From: Clostridia bacterium
GTDB taxonomy: Bacteria; Bacillota_A; Clostridia; Oscillospirales; CAG-272
Assembly: GCA_017462125.1 (NCBI GenBank)
Contig: JAFTRQ010000092.1
Coordinates: 1 to 31,396, forward strand
Length of the DNA: 31,396 nucleotides
Direction of reading: 5' to 3'
The notes beneath the pieces are model-generated. The model searched no databases. It was not told the DNA's origin and worked only from the letters and a program-made list of their open reading frames with translations. Position numbers and translations under genes: made by a program. This document shows, in pieces, positions 8,788 through 15,679 of the stretch. How positions within the stretch are numbered: the first letter of the stretch is position 1; each line of letters opens with the position of its first letter.

Positions 8788-9630
8788 TTATCTGTAAATG
8801 CTTCTTACGTACTCAATGGCGTCTTTCATCTCTTGATCGTCGCCCGAAACCTCCAGGCTGATATATCCGTTATAGCCTGCGTTTTTTAGCTGGGTCAAGC
8901 ATTCTGCAATATGAATATCTCCCTTTCCGATCTCCACGTCGTACAGCCACGTACCACCTTTGCTACGCAGAGGGTTGGGCAGCTCGAGCGGAGCGTTGGA
9001 TATGCGGTAATCCTTGACGTGGACGTGCATGGCATAAGGCGCAAGCTCACGGAACAGCTCAACAGGGTCGTCATCTACGAAAAGTGAGTTTCCAACGTCG
9101 GCACAGAGTCCAACGTTCGGACAGCTCTCGCGAAGCCGCCTGATCAATCTGCCAAGTCCTTCTCTACCGTTGAAATAGAGTCCCTGAGGCTCGTAAAGGC
9201 AATTGATGCCGCGCTCCGCGCAATAATGCGCAATGCTTTCGGTGCGCTCAGCGATCTCCTCAAAGACCTCCTCATAGGTTGGCATTTTCTCGGATATTTT
9301 CAAGCCCGGAATTATAGTATGGTGAAAATTCGGCGAGCCTATCGCCGCGGCATAATCGATCTGTCGGCGGATCTCACACTCAAAAAAGGCTTTATCCTCA
9401 CACAAAAGATTTGCGTAAGAGGAAAAGCAAGCTACCTGAAGCCCGTGCTTTTCCAACGCTTCGCAGATCTCTTCTGCCGTGTATTTTTCCTTCAAGGTTG
9501 ACGGAGCCGTACCGCAACGATCCAAAAGCTCCACCGAATCAAAGCCAAGCGACGCGCAGTGCTCTGCCGCGTATTGTGCACCGCCTCGACTTAAATCTGC
9601 CATAAAGCGATTATAAGCTGTGATCTTCAT
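8788..9630 (-). CDS. Sugar phosphate isomerase/epimerase-like TIM barrel
   Basis: A 280-residue xylose-isomerase-like TIM barrel (AP endonuclease 2 superfamily). Landmarks are SLGFDSVELLDRCG, then ACFSSYANLL, then INCLYEPQG with a metal-ligand-type Glu, LCADVGNSLF with an Asp, and HVHVKDYR; near the C-terminus GYISLEVSGDD supplies another acidic residue. Relatives isomerise or epimerise keto-sugars or dehydrate inositol derivatives (IolE, IolI, tagatose epimerase types). The start is placed at the ATG at 9628-9630, because an upstream in-frame TTG lies inside the GGAGGAG ribosome binding site. It is the first gene of a two-gene unit with the EEP hydrolase and is divergent from the aldolase-kinase operon. 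Substrate unknown. Confidence 0.85.
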   Translation of the reverse strand: MKITAYNRFMADLSRGGAQYAAEHCASLGFDSVELLDRCGTAPSTLKEKYTAEEICEALEKHGLQVACFSSYANLLCEDKAFFECEIRRQIDYAAAIGSPNFHHTIIPGLKISEKMPTYEEVFEEIAERTESIAHYCAERGINCLYEPQGLYFNGREGLGRLIRRLRESCPNVGLCADVGNSLFVDDDPVELFRELAPYAMHVHVKDYRISNAPLELPNPLRSKGGTWLYDVEIGKGDIHIAECLTQLKNAGYNGYISLEVSGDDQEMKDAIEYVRSIYR

Positions 9631-9683
9631 AATCTCCTCCAAGTCTTATGCATTCTCTTCGAAAACGCACCTCGTTTGGGTTA

Positions 9684-9712
9684 AGTTTAACACAATCAGC
9701 GCATTTTGTCAA
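9684..9712 (-). promoter_or_regulatory. Promoter of the isomerase-EEP unit
   Basis: On the minus strand: TTGACA (9707-9712), 17-bp spacer, TAAACT (9684-9689). Confidence 0.8.
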
Positions 9713-9774
9713 CACCTTGATTGGTAAATTTCGGACAATTCTTGTCAATAACCGCCATCACAAAACAAAAACGC

Positions 9775-9803
9775 TTGACAAAGGCGACGGAGGGGGGTAT
9801 AAT
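9775..9803 (+). promoter_or_regulatory. Promoter of the aldolase-kinase operon
   Basis: Perfect hexamers TTGACA (9775-9780) and TATAAT (9798-9803), 17 bp apart, with an unusually G-rich spacer end. Leader to the ATG at 9837 is about 27 bases. It is divergent from the isomerase promoter. Confidence 0.85.
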
Positions 9804-9836
9804 GATAACAGAATATTCAGGAAAGGCTTATGAAAT

Positions 9837-10487
9837 ATGAGAAACAGTATTATTGAAGCTGTCAGCAAGGAAAAGCTGATCGTGATCGTCAGGGGTATCG
9901 AAAGAGGCGATCTTGTCCCTCTTGCCGAAGCAATGTACACAGGTGGCGTACGCTTACTTGAGATCACCTACAGCGCAAACGGCGCGATCTCCGATGAGGA
10001 AACGGCCGACCGTATCGGAATGCTTGCCAAGCATTTTGCGGGCAGAATGTTCATCGGTGCGGGAACGGTGCTGACCGAAAAGCAGGTTGAATTGACAGCG
10101 CAAGCCGGCGGCGGATTCATTATCTCCCCCGACACAAACGTTACGGTGATCAAAAAGACCCGTGAAATGGGACTTGTCTCGATGCCCGGTGCGCTGACAC
10201 CCACCGAGATTATGACAGCTCACAATGCAGGAGCAGATTTTGTCAAGCTCTTTCCCATCGACAATCTCGGTGTCGGATACGTCAAGGCGATCAAAGCGCC
10301 TCTCTCGCAGGTCAGCATGCTTGCGGTTGGCGGTGTTGGTCTTGATAACATCCCCGACTATAAAAAGCTTGGCATCTCGGGCTTCGGCATAGGCTCTAAC
10401 ATCATCGATAAGAAGCTGATCGCCAAAGGTGATTTTGACGGCATTGCCGCGCTTGCTAAAAAATACGTTGATCTGATAAAGGAATAA
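9837..10487 (+). CDS. eda: KDPG/KDPGal aldolase (2-dehydro-3-deoxy-phosphogluconate/galactonate aldolase)
   Basis: A 216-residue class I aldolase of the Eda/DgoA family. It shows LLEITY with catalytic Glu42, GAGTVLT (74-80), FIISPDT, MPGALTPTEI, and the Schiff-base lysine in FVKLFP (Lys137), then AVGGVG for phosphate binding. It cleaves a 2-keto-3-deoxy-6-phospho sugar acid to pyruvate and glyceraldehyde-3-phosphate. The next gene is a 2-dehydro-3-deoxygalactonokinase three bases downstream, so the galacto substrate (KDPGal) is the better guess. A ribosome binding site AGGAAAGG lies 11 to 12 bases before this ATG. An out-of-frame ATG at 9830 opens only an eight-codon frame. The dehydratase that makes the keto-acid is not in the window. 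Confidence 0.9.
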   Translation: MRNSIIEAVSKEKLIVIVRGIERGDLVPLAEAMYTGGVRLLEITYSANGAISDEETADRIGMLAKHFAGRMFIGAGTVLTEKQVELTAQAGGGFIISPDTNVTVIKKTREMGLVSMPGALTPTEIMTAHNAGADFVKLFPIDNLGVGYVKAIKAPLSQVSMLAVGGVGLDNIPDYKKLGISGFGIGSNIIDKKLIAKGDFDGIAALAKKYVDLIKE

Positions 10488-10490
10488 TTT

Positions 10491-11435
10491 ATGACAAAAA
10501 GATATATTACCATCGACGGAGGAACTACAAACACAAGAGTCTGTCTCGTTGTTGACGGGGTGTGCCTGCGGAGGATCCGTCTGAGCATCGGTGCGAGAGC
10601 CTGCATCGATCATCGCGCGATGCTTGAAAATGAGTTGAAATTGGCGATTCAAGATATTTTGGAGGAATTCGAGCTTTGTGAAAGCGACATCATCCGCATT
10701 CTTGCGTCGGGTATGATCACCTCGGAATTCGGGCTTTGTGAATTGCCGCACGTATCCGCCCCCGCGGGAATACGGGAGCTTCACGACACAATGGCTGAGG
10801 TCACCTTCCCCGAAATATCCTCAATTCCTTTCGTATTCGTGCGCGGAGTCAGGATAATCTCCGAAAGCCTTGCCGAGGTAGACGTGATGCGAGGAGAAGA
10901 AACCGAGCTGATGGGTCTGATGGCTCTTGCTCCGCAAAGCGGCAAAAGCTGCGTATTCGTCCTTCCCGGCTCACACTCAAAGCTTATCAACACTGTAGGC
11001 GGCAAAATCTCCGCATTCTCAACGATGCTGACGGGAGAGATGATCATGTCTCTTTCTCAAGGCACCATTCTTAAAGACGCCGTTGACCTTTCCGTCAGCG
11101 ATCATGACGAGAATTATCTTGTCGAGGGCTACCGCTTTGCCAAGAACGAGGGGATAAACAAAGCACTTTTCAAGGTCAGGATCTTGAAGAACATTTTCAA
11201 AAGGAGCCCTCAAGAGGTTTACAGCTTCTTCCTCGGAGCAATCCTTGCCGATGAGATAGATGCAATTCTCTCGTCGTCCTCCGAATCCGTGATCATAGGC
11301 GGAAACAACAAGATCAAAACTGCCACGGCAGCGCTTCTGTCTGCTGTTTCGGATAAAAGCATCACGGTCATTTCCGACGAGGACGTCGAAAGATCGACCG
11401 CTGTGGGTGTTATAAGTATTTTTGAATACAAATGA
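10491..11435 (+). CDS. dgoK: 2-dehydro-3-deoxygalactonokinase
   Basis: A 314-residue DgoK-family kinase of the ASKHA fold. DGGTTNTR (9-16) is the phosphate-1 loop; ILASGMITSEFGL, VMRGEETELMG and FVLPGSHSKLI are family signatures. It phosphorylates 2-keto-3-deoxygalactonate at C6, feeding the aldolase just upstream in the De Ley-Doudoroff-type route. The gene starts three bases after the aldolase stop; its ribosome binding site (AAAGGA) lies in the last codons of the aldolase, which suggests coupled translation. Near-identical segments encode EFELCE and EFGLCE within 60 bases of each other (about 10665 and 10725), a small internal repeat. A terminator follows directly. Confidence 0.9.
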   Translation: MTKRYITIDGGTTNTRVCLVVDGVCLRRIRLSIGARACIDHRAMLENELKLAIQDILEEFELCESDIIRILASGMITSEFGLCELPHVSAPAGIRELHDTMAEVTFPEISSIPFVFVRGVRIISESLAEVDVMRGEETELMGLMALAPQSGKSCVFVLPGSHSKLINTVGGKISAFSTMLTGEMIMSLSQGTILKDAVDLSVSDHDENYLVEGYRFAKNEGINKALFKVRILKNIFKRSPQEVYSFFLGAILADEIDAILSSSSESVIIGGNNKIKTATAALLSAVSDKSITVISDEDVERSTAVGVISIFEYK

Positions 11436-11437
11436 TC

Positions 11438-11462
11438 AAAGGGGCATTTCTGCCCCTTTTTT
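11438..11462 (+). terminator. Terminator of the aldolase-kinase operon
   Basis: Stem AAAGGGGCA (11438-11446) and TGCCCCTTT (11451-11459), loop TTTC, T-run to 11462. It sits between convergent genes and may work from both sides. Confidence 0.85.
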
Positions 11463-11491
11463 ACAGATATTAAGTTTAGCTTGCTTAACTT

Positions 11492-12190
11492 TCACGCATC
11501 AAAAACACAACCCGAGACATCTGCGGTATTGCAAAGCACAAAAGGATACTCCTTCCCTGACTTGGATGGATCACAGAGGAAAAATTTCTCCTTCGACACC
11601 TCAAACATCGCTCTGCGAAGAGCGATCTCCTCCTCGGAGGAATCGGTTATATCGCCGTTTTCCGAAAGCCCTTGTGACGAGAAAAAGAGCATATCTGCCT
11701 TGATCTGCTTTACAAAATTCTCCGCAAAATGCCCAACAAAGCATTCTCTGCCCTGTAAAAGTGTTCCGCCTGTGCAGACTACCTTGATGTCAGAGTCCTT
11801 CAGCTCCTGACAAACGCGGAGATTGTTGGTTACCACCGTCAAGCCGCGCCGCGCTACGATATGCTTGCACATACGTCTGACGGTAGACGAGGAATCGAAG
11901 ATCACCGTGGAATTGTCGCGAATCAGCGATGCCGCTCGTTCAGCGATCCTCTCCTTGCTGGCGGAATTTTCCTTGTCACGCAGAAAGATCGGCACGGGCG
12001 TGTTTTCGTATTCTGCCAGCATCACACCGCCGTAAACGCTTTTAACGGCACCTACTGCCGCAAGCTTTTCCACGTCACGACGCACCGTTGCTTGACTTGT
12101 GTAAAGCGCCTCGGAAAGGTCGGCTATGGATGCAAACCGACGAATCCTCAAATATTCAAGTATTTCTTCCTGTCTCTGCAGATTTGCCAT
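11492..12190 (-). CDS. DeoR-family transcriptional regulator
   Basis: A 232-residue regulator with an N-terminal DeoR winged helix (about 5-57: RQEEILEYLR ... SIADLSEAL ... SQATVRRDVEKL) and a C-terminal sugar-phosphate sensor domain (about 77-230; IFDSSSTV, LTVVTNNL, VVCTGGTL, FFSSQGLS). Such proteins usually repress sugar catabolism genes and respond to a phosphorylated sugar. The ATG at 12188-12190 is chosen; a TTG seven codons upstream lacks a ribosome binding site. It is convergent with the aldolase-kinase operon and divergent from the GpsA-like gene, and either could be its target. A perfect inverted repeat lies just upstream. Confidence 0.88.
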   Translation of the reverse strand: MANLQRQEEILEYLRIRRFASIADLSEALYTSQATVRRDVEKLAAVGAVKSVYGGVMLAEYENTPVPIFLRDKENSASKERIAERAASLIRDNSTVIFDSSSTVRRMCKHIVARRGLTVVTNNLRVCQELKDSDIKVVCTGGTLLQGRECFVGHFAENFVKQIKADMLFFSSQGLSENGDITDSSEEEIALRRAMFEVSKEKFFLCDPSKSGKEYPFVLCNTADVSGCVFDA

Positions 12191-12209
12191 AAGATTGTCA
12201 CGCCTTTCC

Positions 12210-12233
12210 AAAATGAAAATACTTTTTCATTTT
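12210..12233. promoter_or_regulatory. Inverted repeat, candidate DeoR operator
   Basis: Perfect 10-bp arms AAAATGAAAA (12210-12219) and TTTTCATTTT (12224-12233) around a 4-base centre lie 20 bases before the deoR ATG and about 30 bases from the divergent promoter of the GpsA-like gene. Its position suits autoregulation; binding is inferred. Confidence 0.5.
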
Positions 12234-12264
12234 TTGTACTGTTTTTCAATATTCACACCAATTG

Positions 12265-12293
12265 TTGACATATAAGAGCGTTTATAGTATAAT
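12265..12293 (+). promoter_or_regulatory. Promoter of the GpsA-like gene
   Basis: TTGACA (12265-12270), 17-bp spacer, TATAAT (12288-12293). The 17 bases at 12279-12295 are identical to those around the -10 box of the glyA promoter. Confidence 0.85.
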
Positions 12294-12360
12294 TATTTTA
12301 ACACATATTACTGCAATTTGCAACAACTTTTTCAAAATTACACAAAAAGGAGAAATAATC

Positions 12361-13413
12361 ATGGCAATTGTAACAATTATCGGCGCGGGTATGATGGGCT
12401 CGGCGCTTGCATTTCCCGCAAGAGAGAACGGACACGAGGTCCGTCTCGTCGGTACTCACCTCGACAGAGAGATCATCGACGCGTGCAGAAGGAGCGACAA
12501 GCATCCCAAGTTTAACAAAGCATTCCCCGCAGGACTAAAATATTATCAGGTAGAGGAAATGGAGACCGCAATCGAGGGCTCCGATATGATCATCGGCGGC
12601 GTTTCCAGCTTCGGCGTTGATTGGTTTGCGGACGTAGTGCTCCCCAAGATTCCTGACGAAATTCCCGTAATCACCGTCACCAAGGGTCTGATGGACACCG
12701 AGGACGGCAGACTTCTCACCTACCCCGATCTCTGGCAGGCAAAGCTGGACGAGCTTGGTAAGAAGATCAAGCTTTTCGCTATCGGCGGTCCCTGTACAAG
12801 CTACGAGCTTGTTGCTCACGACCAGACCGAGGTTGCTTTCTGCGGACATGACCTTGAAACTCTCAAGTTCCTCCGCGACGTAATGGCAACCGATTACTAC
12901 CACATCAGCCTTTCCACAGACGTTACCGGTATTGAGAGCGCAGTTGCTCTGAAGAACGGATATGCTCTTGGAATCGCTCTCACCATCGGTCTCAATCAGA
13001 AGGAATTCGGCATCGACAGCGAGCTTCACTTCAACTCTCAGGCAGCTATCTTCGGTCAGGCGGTCAAGGAAATGTACAGACTTCTCGACTATCAGGGCGC
13101 GGCTACTCTTGAGAATATGTCCGTAGGCTACGGCGACCTTTACGTTACCGTCTACGGCGGCAGAACAAGACTCGTGGGCATTCTGCTCGGTCGCGGTCTC
13201 AACATCGACGAGGCAAAGGCAGAGCTGAACGGTGTAACTCTCGAATCCCTTGTTGTTGCCGAGAGAGTGGCAAGAGCTGTTAAGGTTGCTGACAAGAATG
13301 GCAAGCTGAACAAGGCTGACTTCCCTCTTCTCTGCCACGTTGATGAGATCATTATTCAGAAAAAGCCCGTCAATATGCCTTGGGAAGATTTTACGTTTGT
13401 TTACGAAAAGTAA
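12361..13413 (+). CDS. Glycerol-3-phosphate dehydrogenase (GpsA)-like NAD(P)-dependent dehydrogenase
   Basis: A 350-residue protein begins with a Rossmann fold IIGAGMMGSALA (6-17) and continues with ITVTKGLMD, FAIGGPCTSYE and the helical C-terminal domain with VALKNGYALGIALTIG, which holds the lysine expected in GpsA. SVGYGDLYVTVYGGRTR and RVARAVKVAD are also GpsA-like. GpsA makes sn-glycerol-3-phosphate for phospholipids, but here the glycine loop (GAGMMG rather than GxxxWG) and the AFPARENGHEV stretch are divergent. A paralogue acting on another polyol or sugar phosphate is therefore possible. The start is the ATG at 12361 after AAAAAGGAG; an in-frame ATG 33 codons upstream overlaps the promoter and is rejected. 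No clear terminator follows; a repeat-rich region begins. Confidence 0.8.
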   Translation: MAIVTIIGAGMMGSALAFPARENGHEVRLVGTHLDREIIDACRRSDKHPKFNKAFPAGLKYYQVEEMETAIEGSDMIIGGVSSFGVDWFADVVLPKIPDEIPVITVTKGLMDTEDGRLLTYPDLWQAKLDELGKKIKLFAIGGPCTSYELVAHDQTEVAFCGHDLETLKFLRDVMATDYYHISLSTDVTGIESAVALKNGYALGIALTIGLNQKEFGIDSELHFNSQAAIFGQAVKEMYRLLDYQGAATLENMSVGYGDLYVTVYGGRTRLVGILLGRGLNIDEAKAELNGVTLESLVVAERVARAVKVADKNGKLNKADFPLLCHVDEIIIQKKPVNMPWEDFTFVYEK

Positions 13414-13439
13414 GTTCATATTTTGATTTGTAGGTGAGA

Positions 13440-13579
13440 TTATTATGTTCATTTCTTTCCAACAGCGGAAAGAAACGAACCAAAGAAACGCCGCTTAAGG
13501 AGGAGAGGGTCTCACGGACAAAAACGCAGCAGAGCCGCATTTCCGCCCGTTTCAACATCCTCTCCCCTTAAGAAACCCC
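13440..13579 (+). repeat. Dispersed repeat, copy A (about 140 bp)
   Basis: This copy starts TTATTATGTTCATTT and runs through CGAACCAAA, CGCCGCTTAAGG, GGAGAGGGTCTC, GCCGCATTT and TTCAACATCCTCTCC to CCTTAAG. Copy B, on the other strand at 13752-13894, matches it nearly end to end. Near the start lies a hairpin, TTTCTTTCC (13452-13460), loop AACAGC, GGAAAGAAA (13467-13475), whose stem differs from that of copy B by paired changes. Confidence 0.85.
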
Positions 13580-13751
13580 TCACCTGTGGGCTCACCCCTT
13601 CGTGGCGTGCCCACGCGTGCATTTCTAACACTCACACAGGTAAAACCTTTTCCGCGCTCAAGCTGTAGCCGTGATCTTAATAAAAACGCTTGGTAAATTT
13701 ATGATAACGACAATTCAGTAAGCTATACGATAATCTACCAACAAGAGGAGA

Positions 13752-13894
13752 GGGGGATCTTTAAGGGTGGAGAGGATGTTGAAGTGAAGGAAAATGCGGC
13801 ATGTTCGCTTTTTCCTGAACGAGACCCTCTCCCCCTTAAGCGGCGATCTTTTGGTTCGTTTTCTGCCGCCGCGGGCAGAAAATGAACATAATAA
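13752..13894 (-). repeat. Dispersed repeat, copy B (inverted, about 143 bp)
   Basis: Read on the minus strand it begins TTATTATGTTCATTTTC and aligns with copy A with scattered substitutions and few indels. Its hairpin has the stem TTTTCTGCC (13859-13867) and GGCAGAAAA (13874-13882), again 9 bp with a 6-base loop. Stem differences from copy A fall in complementary positions, which suggests selection on the structure. Confidence 0.85.
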
Positions 13895-13947
13895 ACACAT
13901 CGATAAATCGCAATTTATTAACTACATCTTCCAATTACGGAGAAAAA

Positions 13948-15240
13948 ATGAATTACACAGAATACAAAAAGGAAATCCCATACAACGGCCATTATGACGT
14001 AATAATCATCGGCGGAGGCCCTTCGGGAGTTTCTGCCGCTATCGAATCGGCGCGTGCCGGAAAGAAGACCCTTCTCGTTGAGGCATACGGTATGCTTGGC
14101 GGTATGGCAACCACCTCTCTCGTCTCCCCTTTTATGACCGTCTATGACCGAGACGGCGACGAGCTGACAGTTGGAGGCATATTCCGCGAAATAATCGACA
14201 GATTGAAGGAATATTCTGCGGTCATTCCTCCCGAGGAGACCGATTCTCCCTCGATCCATACCTCTTTTATTGAAAGATACCACCGCCACGTCACGCCGTT
14301 CCTTCCCTTTTACCTGCAAATCGTTCTCGACGGTATGGTGCGTGAATCGGGCGCGGAGATATTGCTCTACACCCGTTTTGCCGATTGCATCTGCGAGGAT
14401 GGAAGGATTAAAAGTCTTATTCTCTGTGCGCTGGAGGGGCTTATAAGCGTCAGTGCGGATATTGTCATAGACTGTAGCGGCAATGCCGATGTGGCAGAGG
14501 CAGCGGGCGTTCCAACCTACAAGGGTGAGGAGGAAAGCGGTGTTCCGCAGCCCGGAACCTTGATGTTTGAGGTTGGCGGCGTGAATCAAAGTGCTTATGA
14601 GGAATACGGTCAGCGTCCCCCTCGCCCTGTAAAGGCATACAGGACTCCCGTTGAGGGTAGATACAGCGTGAACCATTTTCGCGTTTTTGACGTTGACGCG
14701 ACCAATTCCGCAAGTATGACCGAGGGACACATATCTGCTCGCCGTCAGGTGCTTGACGCGCTCAAGGTTCTCCGTGAAGAGACTCCGGGCTTTGAAAATG
14801 CGGAAATCTTGCAGGTGGCAAGCGTGCTTGGAGTTCGCGAAAGCCGACATATCATAGGCAAATACAAGATTACTGTTGAAGACGTATCAAACGGCACAAA
14901 ATTCGGCGACAGAATCGCGGTCTACGGCTTCGGAATGGACGTTCACCCGAGAGACGCAAGCATTACGGGTAACTTCAAGATAGAGGTTGCTAAAAAATAC
15001 TACATCCCCTATCGCGCGATGCTCCCCGAGGGCTGTGACAACCTTATAGTTGCGGGAAAGACCGTCTCTTGTGAATCTCAAGCGGCAGGAGGGCTTCGCT
15101 GTATGCCCGCCGCAATGGCGATGGGCCAGGCGGCAGGAATTGCGGCAACGATGGCAATAGACGGAGGCGCTATCCCCTCGGAAATAGATGTTTCCACACT
15201 GCAAACCAACCTTCGCACACACGGCGCGATACTTGATTAA
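13948..15240 (+). CDS. FAD-dependent oxidoreductase (FAD_oxidored family)
   Basis: A 430-residue flavoprotein. YDVIIIGGGPSGVSAAI (16-32) is the dinucleotide-binding loop, followed by KKTLLVEA ending in the ribose-binding acidic residue, and GMLGGMATTSLV, typical of the PF12831-type family. IVIDCSGNADVAEAAGV and the C-terminal NLIVAGKTVSCESQAAGG ... AMGQAAGIAA complete the FAD site. Relatives are often found with carbohydrate genes; substrates are mostly unknown. The ATG at 13948 follows ACGGAGAA; an earlier in-frame ATG at 13882 lies inside a repeat. The gene stands alone between two repeat-rich stretches. Confidence 0.85.
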   Translation: MNYTEYKKEIPYNGHYDVIIIGGGPSGVSAAIESARAGKKTLLVEAYGMLGGMATTSLVSPFMTVYDRDGDELTVGGIFREIIDRLKEYSAVIPPEETDSPSIHTSFIERYHRHVTPFLPFYLQIVLDGMVRESGAEILLYTRFADCICEDGRIKSLILCALEGLISVSADIVIDCSGNADVAEAAGVPTYKGEEESGVPQPGTLMFEVGGVNQSAYEEYGQRPPRPVKAYRTPVEGRYSVNHFRVFDVDATNSASMTEGHISARRQVLDALKVLREETPGFENAEILQVASVLGVRESRHIIGKYKITVEDVSNGTKFGDRIAVYGFGMDVHPRDASITGNFKIEVAKKYYIPYRAMLPEGCDNLIVAGKTVSCESQAAGGLRCMPAAMAMGQAAGIAATMAIDGGAIPSEIDVSTLQTNLRTHGAILD

Positions 15241-15290
15241 AGAATATACAAAACTGTTATACAATTTTAGTGGAGAAAACACTCAAACAA

Positions 15291-15414
15291 CGTAGGCGGG
15301 GGCTTGCTCCCGCCGCTTCATTTTCATAAAATTTTATTTTGAATGGACGACCGTCGGTCGTCCGTTTTGATTTGAAAGGGCTTTTTTTCGGCGGGAGCAA
15401 GCCCCCGCCCTACG
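15291..15414. repeat. Compact palindromic (MITE-like) repeat
   Basis: Terminal arms CGTAGGCGGGGGCTTGCTCC to CCG (15291-15315) and CGGCGGGAGCAAGCCCCCGC to TACG (15389-15414) are complementary apart from one extra base. In the centre lies a second dyad, GGACGACC (15345-15352), GTC, GGTCGTCC (15356-15363), in AT-rich flanks. It has no coding capacity. A non-autonomous element or REP-type extragenic palindrome fits best. Confidence 0.75.
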
Positions 15415-15620
15415 ACATACTTTTTTCTTTGCAATAGCGGGTTCGGGCATATGCCCGATTTCGCGCGGTGGACTGCCACGCGCTATGCTTGCCCCCAAAC
15501 ACGAGTATCAGAAAAGAGGAAAATTTTGTCCGGTACTATAGTCTTCAAGCTGAATGTCTTCTTTCCAACCAAACAGTGATTCTTGCGGTGAATTAAAATG
15601 CAAAGTATCCAACGAATCGC

Positions 15621-15649
15621 TTTACCTTTTGTCGCAAATGTGCTATAAT
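15621..15649 (+). promoter_or_regulatory. Promoter of the second XRE regulator
   Basis: TTTACC (15621-15626), 17-bp spacer, TATAAT (15644-15649), about 30 bases before the ATG at 15680. Confidence 0.7.
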
Positions 15650-15679
15650 ATATTCATCCAAGAGAAGGAGGAGTCTATT

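Larger units (their letters stand above)
13414..13947. other. Repeat-rich intergenic region without a gene
   Basis: These 534 bases hold two inverted copies of a repeat (13440-13579 and 13752-13894) separated by about 170 bases. The centre contains smaller dyads such as CACCTGTG and CACACAGG (around 13580-13640) and an AT-rich stretch (13675-13745). I see no convincing coding frame. A frame entering the oxidoreductase from 13882 starts inside the repeat and is not the likely start. No good promoter for the oxidoreductase is visible. Confidence 0.75.
15241..15679. other. Intergenic region with palindromic elements, no gene
   Basis: These 439 bases contain the palindromic repeat at 15291-15414, a perfect 16-bp palindrome TCGGGCATATGCCCGA (15443-15458), an imperfect hairpin GCGCG/GTGG with GCCACGCGC (15463-15483), and the promoter of the next gene (15621-15649). 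A frame from 15554 joins the next gene in frame but has no ribosome binding site and overlaps its promoter, so I do not count it. Confidence 0.75.

Noticed and set aside
12262..12360. In-frame extension of the GpsA-like protein
   Set aside because: It overlaps the promoter at 12265-12293, and the ATG at 12361 has a good ribosome binding site right before the Rossmann fold.
13440..13894. CRISPR array
   Set aside because: There are only two copies, inverted and about 140 bp long, with no regular short spacers.
13882..13947. In-frame N-terminal extension of the FAD oxidoreductase
   Set aside because: The extra ATG lies in the repeat element, has no ribosome binding site, and the ATG at 13948 has one and sits just before the FAD-binding loop.
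12535..14850. Minus-strand frames opposite the GpsA-like and FAD oxidoreductase genes
   Set aside because: Both overlap strongly supported genes and have no start signals or family motifs.
15554..15679. In-frame extension of the second XRE regulator
   Set aside because: It would overlap the promoter at 15621-15649 and lacks a ribosome binding site, while the ATG at 15680 follows AAGGAGGAG.
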